A DNA stretch of 16,835 nt from DAOMOD01 sp964526035. GTDB taxonomy: Bacteria > Pseudomonadota > Gammaproteobacteria > Xanthomonadales > BPKI01. The notes below the pieces were generated by a model. That model saw nothing but the letters and a program-made list of their open reading frames with translations, searched no databases and was not told the DNA's origin. Location of the stretch: NCBI GenBank assembly GCA_964526035.1, contig CAZGKE010000066.1, positions 1-16,835 on the forward strand, given 5' to 3'. A program made the position numbers and the translations under genes. This document shows, piece after piece, positions 1-6,180 of this stretch (position 1 is the stretch's first letter; every line of letters begins with the position of its first letter).

Positions 1-5
1 GCGGG

Positions 6-40
6 TTTGTGAGCCGCCGCGAAGCGGCTTAGTTCAACTA
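6..40. other. attC-like hairpin at the edge of an integron (possible)
   Basis: Positions 10-17 (TGAGCCGC) and 24-31 (GCGGCTTA) form an 8-bp stem with one G:T wobble around a 6-nt CGCGAA loop. After an unpaired GTT, TTG (7-9) can pair with CAA (35-37). A stem of the form AAGCCGC/GCGGCTTA is typical of the L boxes of integron cassette recombination sites. The minus strand carries GTTGAAC (38 to 32), which fits the core consensus GTTRRRY, and the integrase gene lies 160 bp away. The outer R boxes are not convincingly present; one may lie beyond position 1. The orientation cannot be fixed. A plain terminator hairpin is the alternative. Positions 30-40 also form an 11-bp palindrome, TAGTTCAACTA. 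Confidence 0.4.
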
Positions 41-57
41 CTATTCGATTTCACATG

Positions 58-83
58 TGACGTGTAGCACTGACGTGTAGCGC
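58..83 (+). repeat. Tandem pair of 13-bp direct repeats (left pair)
   Basis: Two head-to-tail units: TGACGTGTAGCAC (58-70) and TGACGTGTAGCGC (71-83). They match the pair at 144-169 except for C/T at unit position 6 and changes at the last two positions. Both pairs lie in the same orientation upstream of the integrase gene, where attI and the integrase promoter are normally found, so they may be integrase-binding direct repeats or an operator array. This is inference from position only. Confidence 0.85.
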
Positions 84-99
84 AGGTCGCGCAGTGACG

Positions 100-121
100 C
101 TTGTAGGAAAAGTCCTACAAG
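100..121. promoter_or_regulatory. Perfect inverted repeat resembling a GacA/UvrY-type site
   Basis: CTTGTAGGA (100-108) and TCCTACAAG (113-121) are perfect 9-bp inverted arms around AAAG. The inner part, 102-119, reads TGTAGG-N6-CCTACA. It differs only at the fifth base of each half (G for A, C for T) from the established GacA/UvrY upstream site TGTAAG-N6-CTTACA. It lies about 80 bp upstream of the integrase start, between the two repeat pairs. It could be an operator for a LuxR/NarL-type response regulator, part of attI, or a transcription hairpin; there is no T-tract. Confidence 0.45.
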
Positions 122-143
122 AACATCAGCTTGGTGCTGACGA

Positions 144-169
144 TGACGCGTAGCATTGACGCGTAGCAT
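144..169 (+). repeat. Tandem pair of 13-bp direct repeats (right pair)
   Basis: Two identical head-to-tail units of TGACGCGTAGCAT, at 144-156 and 157-169. They belong to the same family as the pair at 58-83. Extra TGACG pentamers at 95 and 138, all in the same orientation, suggest degenerate further copies, giving six TGACG starts (58, 71, 95, 138, 144, 157) within about 100 bp. The right pair ends 32 bp before the integrase start codon. Confidence 0.85.
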
Positions 170-201
170 GGCGGTCATCCCTCCGCTTCTTCAGGCTGCT
201 C

Positions 202-1227
202 ATGGAACGCTACCTCGGAAAGGAATCTTCGGCAAGCGGCATTGCCAACGATCCCGCTGGCCATGGCCCCGATCGACCCAAGCTGCTGGCACTGGTGCGA
301 GCGAAGGCCCGTCGCCGCGGTCTCGCCAAACGCACGGAGGAGGCCTACGTCGGATGGATTCGACGCTTCGTTATCGCCAACGGCTTGCGCCATCCGGAGT
401 CCATGGGCTCCGCCGAGGTCGAGGCGTTTCTCACTTCCCTCGCGGCGGAGCACCATGTTGCAGCTTCCACTCAGAATCAAGCGCTAGCGGCCTTGTTGTT
501 CTTGTACCGAAGGGTCTTCGAGCTCGACCTTCCGTGGATGACGGACATTCAGCGCGCGAAGCGCCCGCGCCGGCTTCCAGTGGTACTTTCCCGGCGCGAG
601 GTCACGATGCTGCTCGACGCCTTGCAAGGTACACCCTGGTTGATGGGTAGTCTCCTCTATGGAAGCGGCCTTCGCCTGATGGAATGCCTGCGGCTTCGGG
701 TAAAGGACATCGACTTTGACCGCGCTGAACTCACCGTTCGCGAAGGCAAGGGCAACAAGGACCGTCGCACCATGCTTCCTCGTTCACTCTTTGATGCCCT
801 TCGCGATCAGCTGGGGCGTGCGAAACGCCTGCACGAGCGCGATCTGAGCGCGGGCTACGGTGCCGTCTTGCTGCCCAATGCGCTGGCCCGAAAGTATCCG
901 AATGCGCCGCGGGAATGGATCTGGCAGTACGTTTTTCCGGGTACCCGCATCAGCAAGGACCCACGCTCTGATCATCGCGGCCGTCACCATCTCGATCCGC
1001 AGATCCTGCAGCGCGCAGTGAAGTCGGCCCTCGAGCGCACCGGTATCGCCAAGCCCGCTACATGCCACACGCTGCGTCACAGCTTCGCCACGCATCTGCT
1101 GGAATCAGGCTACGACCTGCGCACCATCCAGGAGCTGCTCGGTCACAAGGACGTGTCGACCACGCAAATCTATACGCATGTGCTGAACCGTGGTGGGCAC
1201 GGGGTGGTGAGTCCGCTGGATCGGTAG
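202..1227 (+). CDS. intI: Integron integrase (tyrosine recombinase IntI)
   Basis: Site-specific recombinase that captures and excises gene cassettes by joining attI and attC sites. The 341-residue protein has a SAM-like N-terminal core-binding domain (about 25-115) and a tyrosine-recombinase catalytic domain (about 125-340). The residues expected for catalysis are all present: R158 (GSGLR), K183 (EGK), H289 and R292 (HTLRH), H315 (LLGH) and Y324 (IYTHV). Their spacing is what I recall for class 1 IntI1 (146/171/277/280/303/312). The IntI-specific extra helix that separates integron integrases from XerC/D is clear at about 211-245 (AGYGAV, LARKYPNA, WQYVFP), as is the C-terminal VLNRGG..GVVSPLD signature. 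The start at ATG 202 has only a weak ribosome site. The gene looks intact, so probably functional. It belongs to the chromosomal type rather than being class 1 itself. The cassette array is expected to the left, off the window. Confidence 0.96.
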   Translation: MERYLGKESSASGIANDPAGHGPDRPKLLALVRAKARRRGLAKRTEEAYVGWIRRFVIANGLRHPESMGSAEVEAFLTSLAAEHHVAASTQNQALAALLFLYRRVFELDLPWMTDIQRAKRPRRLPVVLSRREVTMLLDALQGTPWLMGSLLYGSGLRLMECLRLRVKDIDFDRAELTVREGKGNKDRRTMLPRSLFDALRDQLGRAKRLHERDLSAGYGAVLLPNALARKYPNAPREWIWQYVFPGTRISKDPRSDHRGRHHLDPQILQRAVKSALERTGIAKPATCHTLRHSFATHLLESGYDLRTIQELLGHKDVSTTQIYTHVLNRGGHGVVSPLDR

Positions 1228-1235
1228 GGACAGAC

Positions 1236-1255
1236 GGCGGCATGGGGATGCCGCC
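1236..1255. terminator. Stem-loop between convergent intI and methyltransferase genes
   Basis: GGCGGCAT (1236-1243) and ATGCCGCC (1248-1255) are perfect arms around GGGG. It sits in the 34-bp gap between the two stop codons, so it could end transcription from both sides, although there is no T-run. The sequence continuing to GTAGG on the minus strand matches the hairpin at 13671-13697, so this is one copy of a dispersed palindrome family. Confidence 0.6.
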
Positions 1256-1261
1256 CTACGA

Positions 1262-2161
1262 TCATGGTTCCGCTGCGGCCTGGAGATCGGGTGATGGGGC
1301 GACTGTGGGAGGTGTCTCGAAAGCCACGCTTCCCGCCTCGAACAGGTCGTCGGACAGCGCGGCGAAGCGTTGCCGCATCACTTCGATGGCCTCGGCGCTT
1401 TCGTCGATCAGCAGGAAGCGGCGTCCGTGTCGTGCCGCGGCGACGCCGGTGGTACCGCTGCCAGCGAAGGCGTCGAGCACCAGGTCGTCGCGCCTGGAGT
1501 GCACGCGCACGATGCGTTCGAGAATGCCGAGCGGCTTCTGGGTGGGGTAGCCGGTCTTTTCCTTGCCGGTGGGGCTGACGATGGTGTGCCACCACACGTC
1601 GGTCGGCACCTTGCCGCGCGCGGCCTTCTCCGGGCCGACCAGGCCGGGCGCCAGATAGGGCACGCGGTCGATGGCGTCGTAATCGAAGGTGTAGCGTTCG
1701 GGGTGTTTGCTGTACCACAGCAGCACGTCGTGCTTGGCCGGCCAGCGGCGCTTGCCGCGGCCGCCGTAGTCGTAGGCCCAGATGATCTCGTTCTGGAAGT
1801 TCTCGCGTCCGAACAGGCGGTCGAGGTACACCTTCACGTAGTGCGATTCGCGCGGATCGAGGTGCACGATCAGTGAGCCGCTCTCGCACAGCACGCGGTG
1901 CAGTTCGACCAGGCGCGGGGCGAGAAAGCCGAGGTAGTCGTCGAAGGCATCGCCGTAGGTTTGCGTGCCCTGCGCCTCGCTGCGGTAGCGCTGACCCTTG
2001 AAGCCGGTTCGGTCGCCATCGTCATCGCGCACGGTGCGCAGGGTGGTGCGGGTCTGGCGCTTGCCGGTGTTGAACGGCGGGTCGATGTAGACAAGATCGA
2101 CGCTGTCAGCAGGCAGGCTGCGCAGCACATCGAGATTGTCGGCGTGGATGACGCGGTTCAT
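1262..2161 (-). CDS. Orphan DNA methyltransferase, beta class (probably adenine-N6)
   Basis: Transfers a methyl group from S-adenosylmethionine to an amino group of a DNA base. The 299-residue protein has the beta-class motif order: catalytic motif IV DPPF at 27-30 near the N-terminus, a middle target-recognition region, TGYPTQKP at 203-210, then the SAM-binding motif I with FAGSGTTG at 232-239. DPPF (rather than SPP[YW]) favours N6-adenine; N4-cytosine cannot be excluded. The start at 2161 gives the usual opening (HADNLDVLRSLPADSVDLVYIDPPF), though no strong ribosome site precedes it. The C-terminal 25 residues or so are proline- and alanine-rich and look disordered. No restriction endonuclease or specificity subunit is adjacent, so it appears to be a solitary enzyme with a regulatory or anti-restriction role. 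It converges with intI and lies downstream of the hybrid kinase on the same strand. Target sequence unknown. Confidence 0.9.
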   Translation of the reverse strand: MNRVIHADNLDVLRSLPADSVDLVYIDPPFNTGKRQTRTTLRTVRDDDGDRTGFKGQRYRSEAQGTQTYGDAFDDYLGFLAPRLVELHRVLCESGSLIVHLDPRESHYVKVYLDRLFGRENFQNEIIWAYDYGGRGKRRWPAKHDVLLWYSKHPERYTFDYDAIDRVPYLAPGLVGPEKAARGKVPTDVWWHTIVSPTGKEKTGYPTQKPLGILERIVRVHSRRDDLVLDAFAGSGTTGVAAARHGRRFLLIDESAEAIEVMRQRFAALSDDLFEAGSVAFETPPTVAPSPDLQAAAEP

Positions 2162-2231
2162 CGCGGGCGGGGTGTGGTGTTCCAGAAGCAGGTTGCCGAA
2201 ATCGCGCTGCGGATCCGGCTCCGAGGCAAGA

Positions 2232-2262
2232 CGCCGGGAGGGAGCATAGCAGTGTCCCGGCG
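2232..2262. repeat. Inverted repeat upstream of the methyltransferase gene
   Basis: CGCCGGGA (2232-2239) and TCCCGGCG (2255-2262) are perfect 8-bp arms around a 15-nt loop. The site is 70-100 bp upstream of the methyltransferase start. It could be an operator or the terminator of the kinase gene. No T-run follows. Confidence 0.4.
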
Positions 2263-2290
2263 ATGGTCACCGAGCGGCGATCGTGAGGCT

Positions 2291-2453
2291 CTTGTGGAGC
2301 GGGGCTTGCCGCGCTTCGGGGTGGCGCGCCGATGCGTGGCGTCTGTGCCGGTCAGGCCCGGCACTACAACAGCACGCGAAGCCCGGGCGTTGTGGCGCGA
2401 CGGGACGTCTTGCGTTGCTCTTGTAGAGCAGGGCTTGCCCTGCTGCGCGGGCG
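2291..2453. repeat. Cluster of REP-like palindromes between kinase and methyltransferase genes
   Basis: Most of this gene-free stretch is short repeated palindromes. A degenerate GAGCGGGGCTTGCCGCGCT copy lies near 2297-2315. GTGCCGG/CCGGCAC arms at 2345-2364 are followed by ACTACAA. AGCAGGGC-TT-GCCCTGCT lies at 2427-2444, preceded by CTTGTAG. The same two hairpin types occur together at 9962-10027. The final copy starts 9 bp after the kinase stop codon, a position where it could act as a terminator or protect the mRNA 3' end. Confidence 0.7.
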
Positions 2454-5400
2454 TCAATCGCTGCGAACGGCGGCAGGCAGTTCGCTTTGCACGTGGCGAT
2501 AAAGCGCACCGATCAGGGCGCGCAGCGCGGCCGGGCGCACGGGTTTGCGCAGGATGGCGTAGCCCAGGGCTCGGCAATTGCGCGTCAGGGCGTCGCTGGT
2601 GTCGGCGGTGATCAGGGCGCCGGGCGGCGGCGGCTGATGGAGGCCGCGCAGAGCTGCCATCGCCTCGAGTCCGTCCATGCGGTCGTGCAGGTGATAGTCC
2701 ACCAGCAGTACATCCGGACGCACCGCCTGCGCCTTGGTCAGGGCCTCGTCAACGCGTTCAGCGAGGATCACCTCGATACCCCATCGACCGAGCAGCTCGG
2801 CCATGCCGTCGAGAATGCTGCGGTCATTGTCGAGGCACAGCACGCGCATGCCCGCCGGCAGGCCGGGCGGCTGAGCGGTGAGGCGCAGGCTGCGCGGTGG
2901 CGCCGGCGTCGCGGCCATCGGCACGCGCACGGCGAACATGCTGCCGTGCCCGGGCGCGGAGCGGAACTCGAGCGAGTGGTCGAGCATGCGCGCGATGCGT
3001 TCGCATATCGACAGGCCCAGTCCGAGTCCCTTTTCGCCCCAGGGCGAGGGGCTGTCGCCGCGATGGAACTCCTCGAAGATGATATGGCGCTGCTCGGCGG
3101 GAATGCCTGGGCCGGTGTCCCACACCTGGAACTCGACGCTGCCGACGCGGCGCCGCGCGCCCAGCAGCACCCGGCCAGTGCGCGTGTAGCGCATCGCGTT
3201 GGCGAGATAGTTCTGCAGGATGCGACGCAACAGACGCCGGTCGCTGCGCACCGACAGTCCGCAGCGCACCACGCTCAGTTCCAGTCCGCGCGAGTTCGCC
3301 AGCGGCGCAAACTGTTCGCGCAGTGCATCCAGCAGTTCGTCCACCCGGAACGCCGACCACTCCGGGCGCATCGAGCCCGAATCCAGTCGCGAAATATCCA
3401 GCAGCCCGTCAAGAAGCTCCTCGGCCGCACGCAACGAGTTGTCGACGCGAGCGGTGAGTTTGGCGACTTCGGGATCGCCGTGCTCTTGCGTGCGCAGCGC
3501 CGACACGAACAGCCGCGCGGCGTTCATCGGCTGCAGCAGGTCGTGGCTGGCGGCAGCGAGGAAGCGCGTCTTCGAAAGGTTGGCCGCTTCGGCTTCCTGC
3601 TTGGCTTCGCGCTGCGCATCCAGTGCCTCGGTCAACTCGGCGGTGCGCTGGGCGACGCGCTGTTCGAGGGTTTCGTTGATCTCGCGCAGTTCGCGCTCGA
3701 CGCGCTTGTAGTCGGTGACATCGGTGAACGTGGTGACGAAGCCGCCGCCGGGCATCGGTCGGCCGCGCATTTCGATGACGGTGCCGTCGGCACGAACGCG
3801 TTCGAACACGTGCGGTGAGCCCTGGCTCATGTAGCCGACGCGCTTGCGTACTTGTTCCTCGACGTCGCCCGGTCCGCACTCGCCGCGCTCGGCGTTGTAG
3901 CGGATCAGGTCGGATGCGGGGCGGCCCACGTAGACCATGCCGTCGGGGTAGTCGAACAGCTCGAGGTAGCGACGGTTCCACGCCACCAGCTTCAGTTCGG
4001 CATCCACCACGCTGATGCCCTGCGAGATGTTTTCCAGCGTGGCAGCCAGCATCTCGCGGTTGAAACGCAGCTCCTGGCTGGCCTCGTCCAGAAGCGAAAC
4101 CACCTCGCCGATCTCCATGCCGGTGCCGCGCAGTGCCGACGTGAGCATGCGCCTGGCGGAAGTGGCGCCGATGGCGCCTGCCATCAAACGTTCGGTGAAC
4201 TGATACAGGGCGCGGTCGGCCGGATCGGAGCGGTTCAGCGGCTTGCCCTGCGCGTCGGCGTACTCCGCGAAGGCCTTGCCGGCACCGCGCTCTCCGACGA
4301 TGCGCTCCGCCAGCGACCACAGGTCGCCCACGCTCGCACGACCCGGCATGCCGCCGCCGCTGGCTGCCGGTCGCAGCGCATGTGGTTCAAGAAACGGCAG
4401 GGCACGCAGGCGGTCCTCGACGCTCGGCCTGTAGCGCAGCGACAGAAACACGAAGAAGGCGATGTTGATCAGCAGCGACCAGAACGTGCCATGGGTGATC
4501 GGATCCCAGCCGCTCAGATGGAACAGCTCCTGAGGTTTCAGCCAGGCGATGCCCCACGGGCCCTCATGCACCACGGTGGCGGGCATCAGGCCGCTGTTGA
4601 CGAGGGTCGGCAGCAGCATGGTGTAGGCCACCACCAGGAAGCCGGCGATGAGCCCGCCCAGTGCGCCCGCCTTGCTGGCGCCGCGCCAGTACATGCCGCC
4701 GATGATCGAGGGTGCGAACTGGGCGACCGCGGCAAACGCCAGCAGGCCCATGTTGGCCAGGTACTCACCCTCGGAGCTGAAGCGGTAGTACAGGAACGCC
4801 AGCAGCGCCATCGTCAGGATGGCAAGTCGTCGCACGATCAACACGATGCTGGAAATGTCCTGCCGCTCGTCGAGGCGCAGGCGGCGGATGCGCAGCAGCG
4901 CAGGCATCACCAGGTCGTTGCTGATCATTGTGGCCAAGGCCACGCTGGCCACGATCACCATGCCGGTGGCCGCGGAGAAGCCACCGATGTAGGCGAACAG
5001 CGCCAGCTCGGTCTGCCCCAGGTGCAGCGGCAGCCACAGCACGTAGCTGTCGGGGTGCACGTTCTGACCTTGTGCCAGGGTGATGCCGGCCAACGTGATC
5101 GGCAGCACCAGCACGGTGATGATCAGCAGGTAGGCCGGAAACAGCCAGCGCGCGCGGCGCACGTCGCGCGGGTCCTCGCACTCGACCACGCCCACCTGGA
5201 ACTGGCGCGGCAGACAGAAGATGGCGATCGAGGCCAGCACCATCTGCGCCGCAAATCCGGCCGGCAACCAGCCGCGCGAGAAGGCATCGTCGCGGCGCGG
5301 CAACGCCGCCACCTCCGGCAGTCCGCCGATGATCCACAGCGCCAGAACGCCGACGGCAATGAACGCCACCAGCTTCACCAGCGACTCCAGGGCAATCGCC

Positions 5401-5978
5401 AGCATCATGCCGTGGTGGTGCTCGGTGGCGTCGATCTGGCGTGTGCCGAACAGGATCGAGAACACTGCCAGCAGCATCGCCACATAGAACGCGCTGTCGG
5501 TATACCAGAAGCCGTCGGCGCCGGCCGCGCCCTCGCCGGAAAGCACCTCGATGCTCATCGCCACCGCCTTGAACTGCAGCGCGATGTAGGGAATGGCGGC
5601 AACCACGGCGATCAGCGTCACCGTCACCGCCAGCGGCTGCGATTTGCCGAAGCGGTCGGCGATGAAGTCGCCGATCGAGGTGATGTTCTGCTCCTTGGCG
5701 ATCAACACCAGGCGCTCGAAGAATCCGATGAACACCACGAACAGCAGGATCGGACCGAGATAGATGGGCAGATACGAAAGTCCTTCGCGGGCGGCGCTGC
5801 CGACGGCGCCGTAGAAGGTCCACGACGAGCAGTACACGGCAAGCGCCAGGCTGTAGACGATCGGGCGCAGCCACACTCGCGACGGATACAGCGGCCGGCG
5901 GTCGCCGTAATAGGCGACGCCGAACAGCAGTGCCACGTAGGCCAGCGATACCAGCAGCAGGACCCAGCCCGGGACCAT
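2454..5978 (-). CDS. Hybrid histidine kinase with SLC5 transporter-like sensor (CrbS/CbrA-type)
   Basis: Membrane sensor kinase that probably couples solute transport or binding to phosphorelay. Of 1174 residues, 1-515 form about 12-13 membrane helices of the sodium:solute symporter (SLC5) type. Residues 551-616 look like the linking STAC helices. A PAS domain follows at 643-760, then a coiled coil (765-800). The dimerisation/phosphoacceptor domain has His812 (AAASHDLLQP). The ATPase domain has N-box N923/N927, G1 DTGPGIP at 954-960 and G2 GLGLGLS at 984-990. The C-terminal receiver (1043-1165) has phosphoacceptor Asp1094 (LLVDYH) and Lys1145. This order matches CrbS (acetate switch in Vibrio) and its relatives CbrA and MxtR. 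A LuxR-type partner regulator such as CrbR would be expected but is not in the window. Start ATG 5978 is preceded by a strong GGGGGGAGG ribosome site. The ligand is unknown; acetate or another carboxylate is a guess from the family. Confidence 0.93.
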   Translation of the reverse strand: MVPGWVLLLVSLAYVALLFGVAYYGDRRPLYPSRVWLRPIVYSLALAVYCSSWTFYGAVGSAAREGLSYLPIYLGPILLFVVFIGFFERLVLIAKEQNITSIGDFIADRFGKSQPLAVTVTLIAVVAAIPYIALQFKAVAMSIEVLSGEGAAGADGFWYTDSAFYVAMLLAVFSILFGTRQIDATEHHHGMMLAIALESLVKLVAFIAVGVLALWIIGGLPEVAALPRRDDAFSRGWLPAGFAAQMVLASIAIFCLPRQFQVGVVECEDPRDVRRARWLFPAYLLIITVLVLPITLAGITLAQGQNVHPDSYVLWLPLHLGQTELALFAYIGGFSAATGMVIVASVALATMISNDLVMPALLRIRRLRLDERQDISSIVLIVRRLAILTMALLAFLYYRFSSEGEYLANMGLLAFAAVAQFAPSIIGGMYWRGASKAGALGGLIAGFLVVAYTMLLPTLVNSGLMPATVVHEGPWGIAWLKPQELFHLSGWDPITHGTFWSLLINIAFFVFLSLRYRPSVEDRLRALPFLEPHALRPAASGGGMPGRASVGDLWSLAERIVGERGAGKAFAEYADAQGKPLNRSDPADRALYQFTERLMAGAIGATSARRMLTSALRGTGMEIGEVVSLLDEASQELRFNREMLAATLENISQGISVVDAELKLVAWNRRYLELFDYPDGMVYVGRPASDLIRYNAERGECGPGDVEEQVRKRVGYMSQGSPHVFERVRADGTVIEMRGRPMPGGGFVTTFTDVTDYKRVERELREINETLEQRVAQRTAELTEALDAQREAKQEAEAANLSKTRFLAAASHDLLQPMNAARLFVSALRTQEHGDPEVAKLTARVDNSLRAAEELLDGLLDISRLDSGSMRPEWSAFRVDELLDALREQFAPLANSRGLELSVVRCGLSVRSDRRLLRRILQNYLANAMRYTRTGRVLLGARRRVGSVEFQVWDTGPGIPAEQRHIIFEEFHRGDSPSPWGEKGLGLGLSICERIARMLDHSLEFRSAPGHGSMFAVRVPMAATPAPPRSLRLTAQPPGLPAGMRVLCLDNDRSILDGMAELLGRWGIEVILAERVDEALTKAQAVRPDVLLVDYHLHDRMDGLEAMAALRGLHQPPPPGALITADTSDALTRNCRALGYAILRKPVRPAALRALIGALYRHVQSELPAAVRSD

Positions 5979-6180
5979 CAGCGCCTCCCCCCTTGCAAGC
6001 CGGGGATTCTATGCGCCCCGGCCGCTCGGCCTCTTGTGCAGTGCAGCGAAGACGACGGCTCCCGGGATTCGCGGCGGCCGCTCGAAACCCTTCGGCACCG
6101 GCGCGGGGCGGTCGCTGCGATTGGCGGCGATGGATATTCGCAGGCTGTCGGTCGTGCAGTGGGTGGCCGGTGATTGCGTT

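Noticed and set aside
30..40. TAGTTCAACTA palindrome as a LexA (SOS) box for intI
   Set aside because: It is loosely like the TTAGTA...TACTAA type of Xanthomonas LexA site, but the half-sites do not fit and it lies 160 bp from the start codon, inside the attC-like hairpin.
58..169. 13-bp repeats as a CRISPR array
   Set aside because: Units are too short and directly tandem without spacers, the spacing between pairs is irregular, and no cas genes are present.
2158..2577. Possible small minus-strand protein of about 139 residues between kinase and methyltransferase genes
   Set aside because: It overlaps the kinase 3' end, is Arg/Pro/Ala-rich, has no recognisable domain, and is built from the REP-like palindromes.
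3852..6173. Very long open reading frame on the + strand opposite the hybrid kinase gene
   Set aside because: Its translation is rich in His, Gln, Arg and Asp with no recognisable domain, the usual antisense shadow of a GC-rich gene with strong third-position bias. The minus-strand protein has clear full-length domains.
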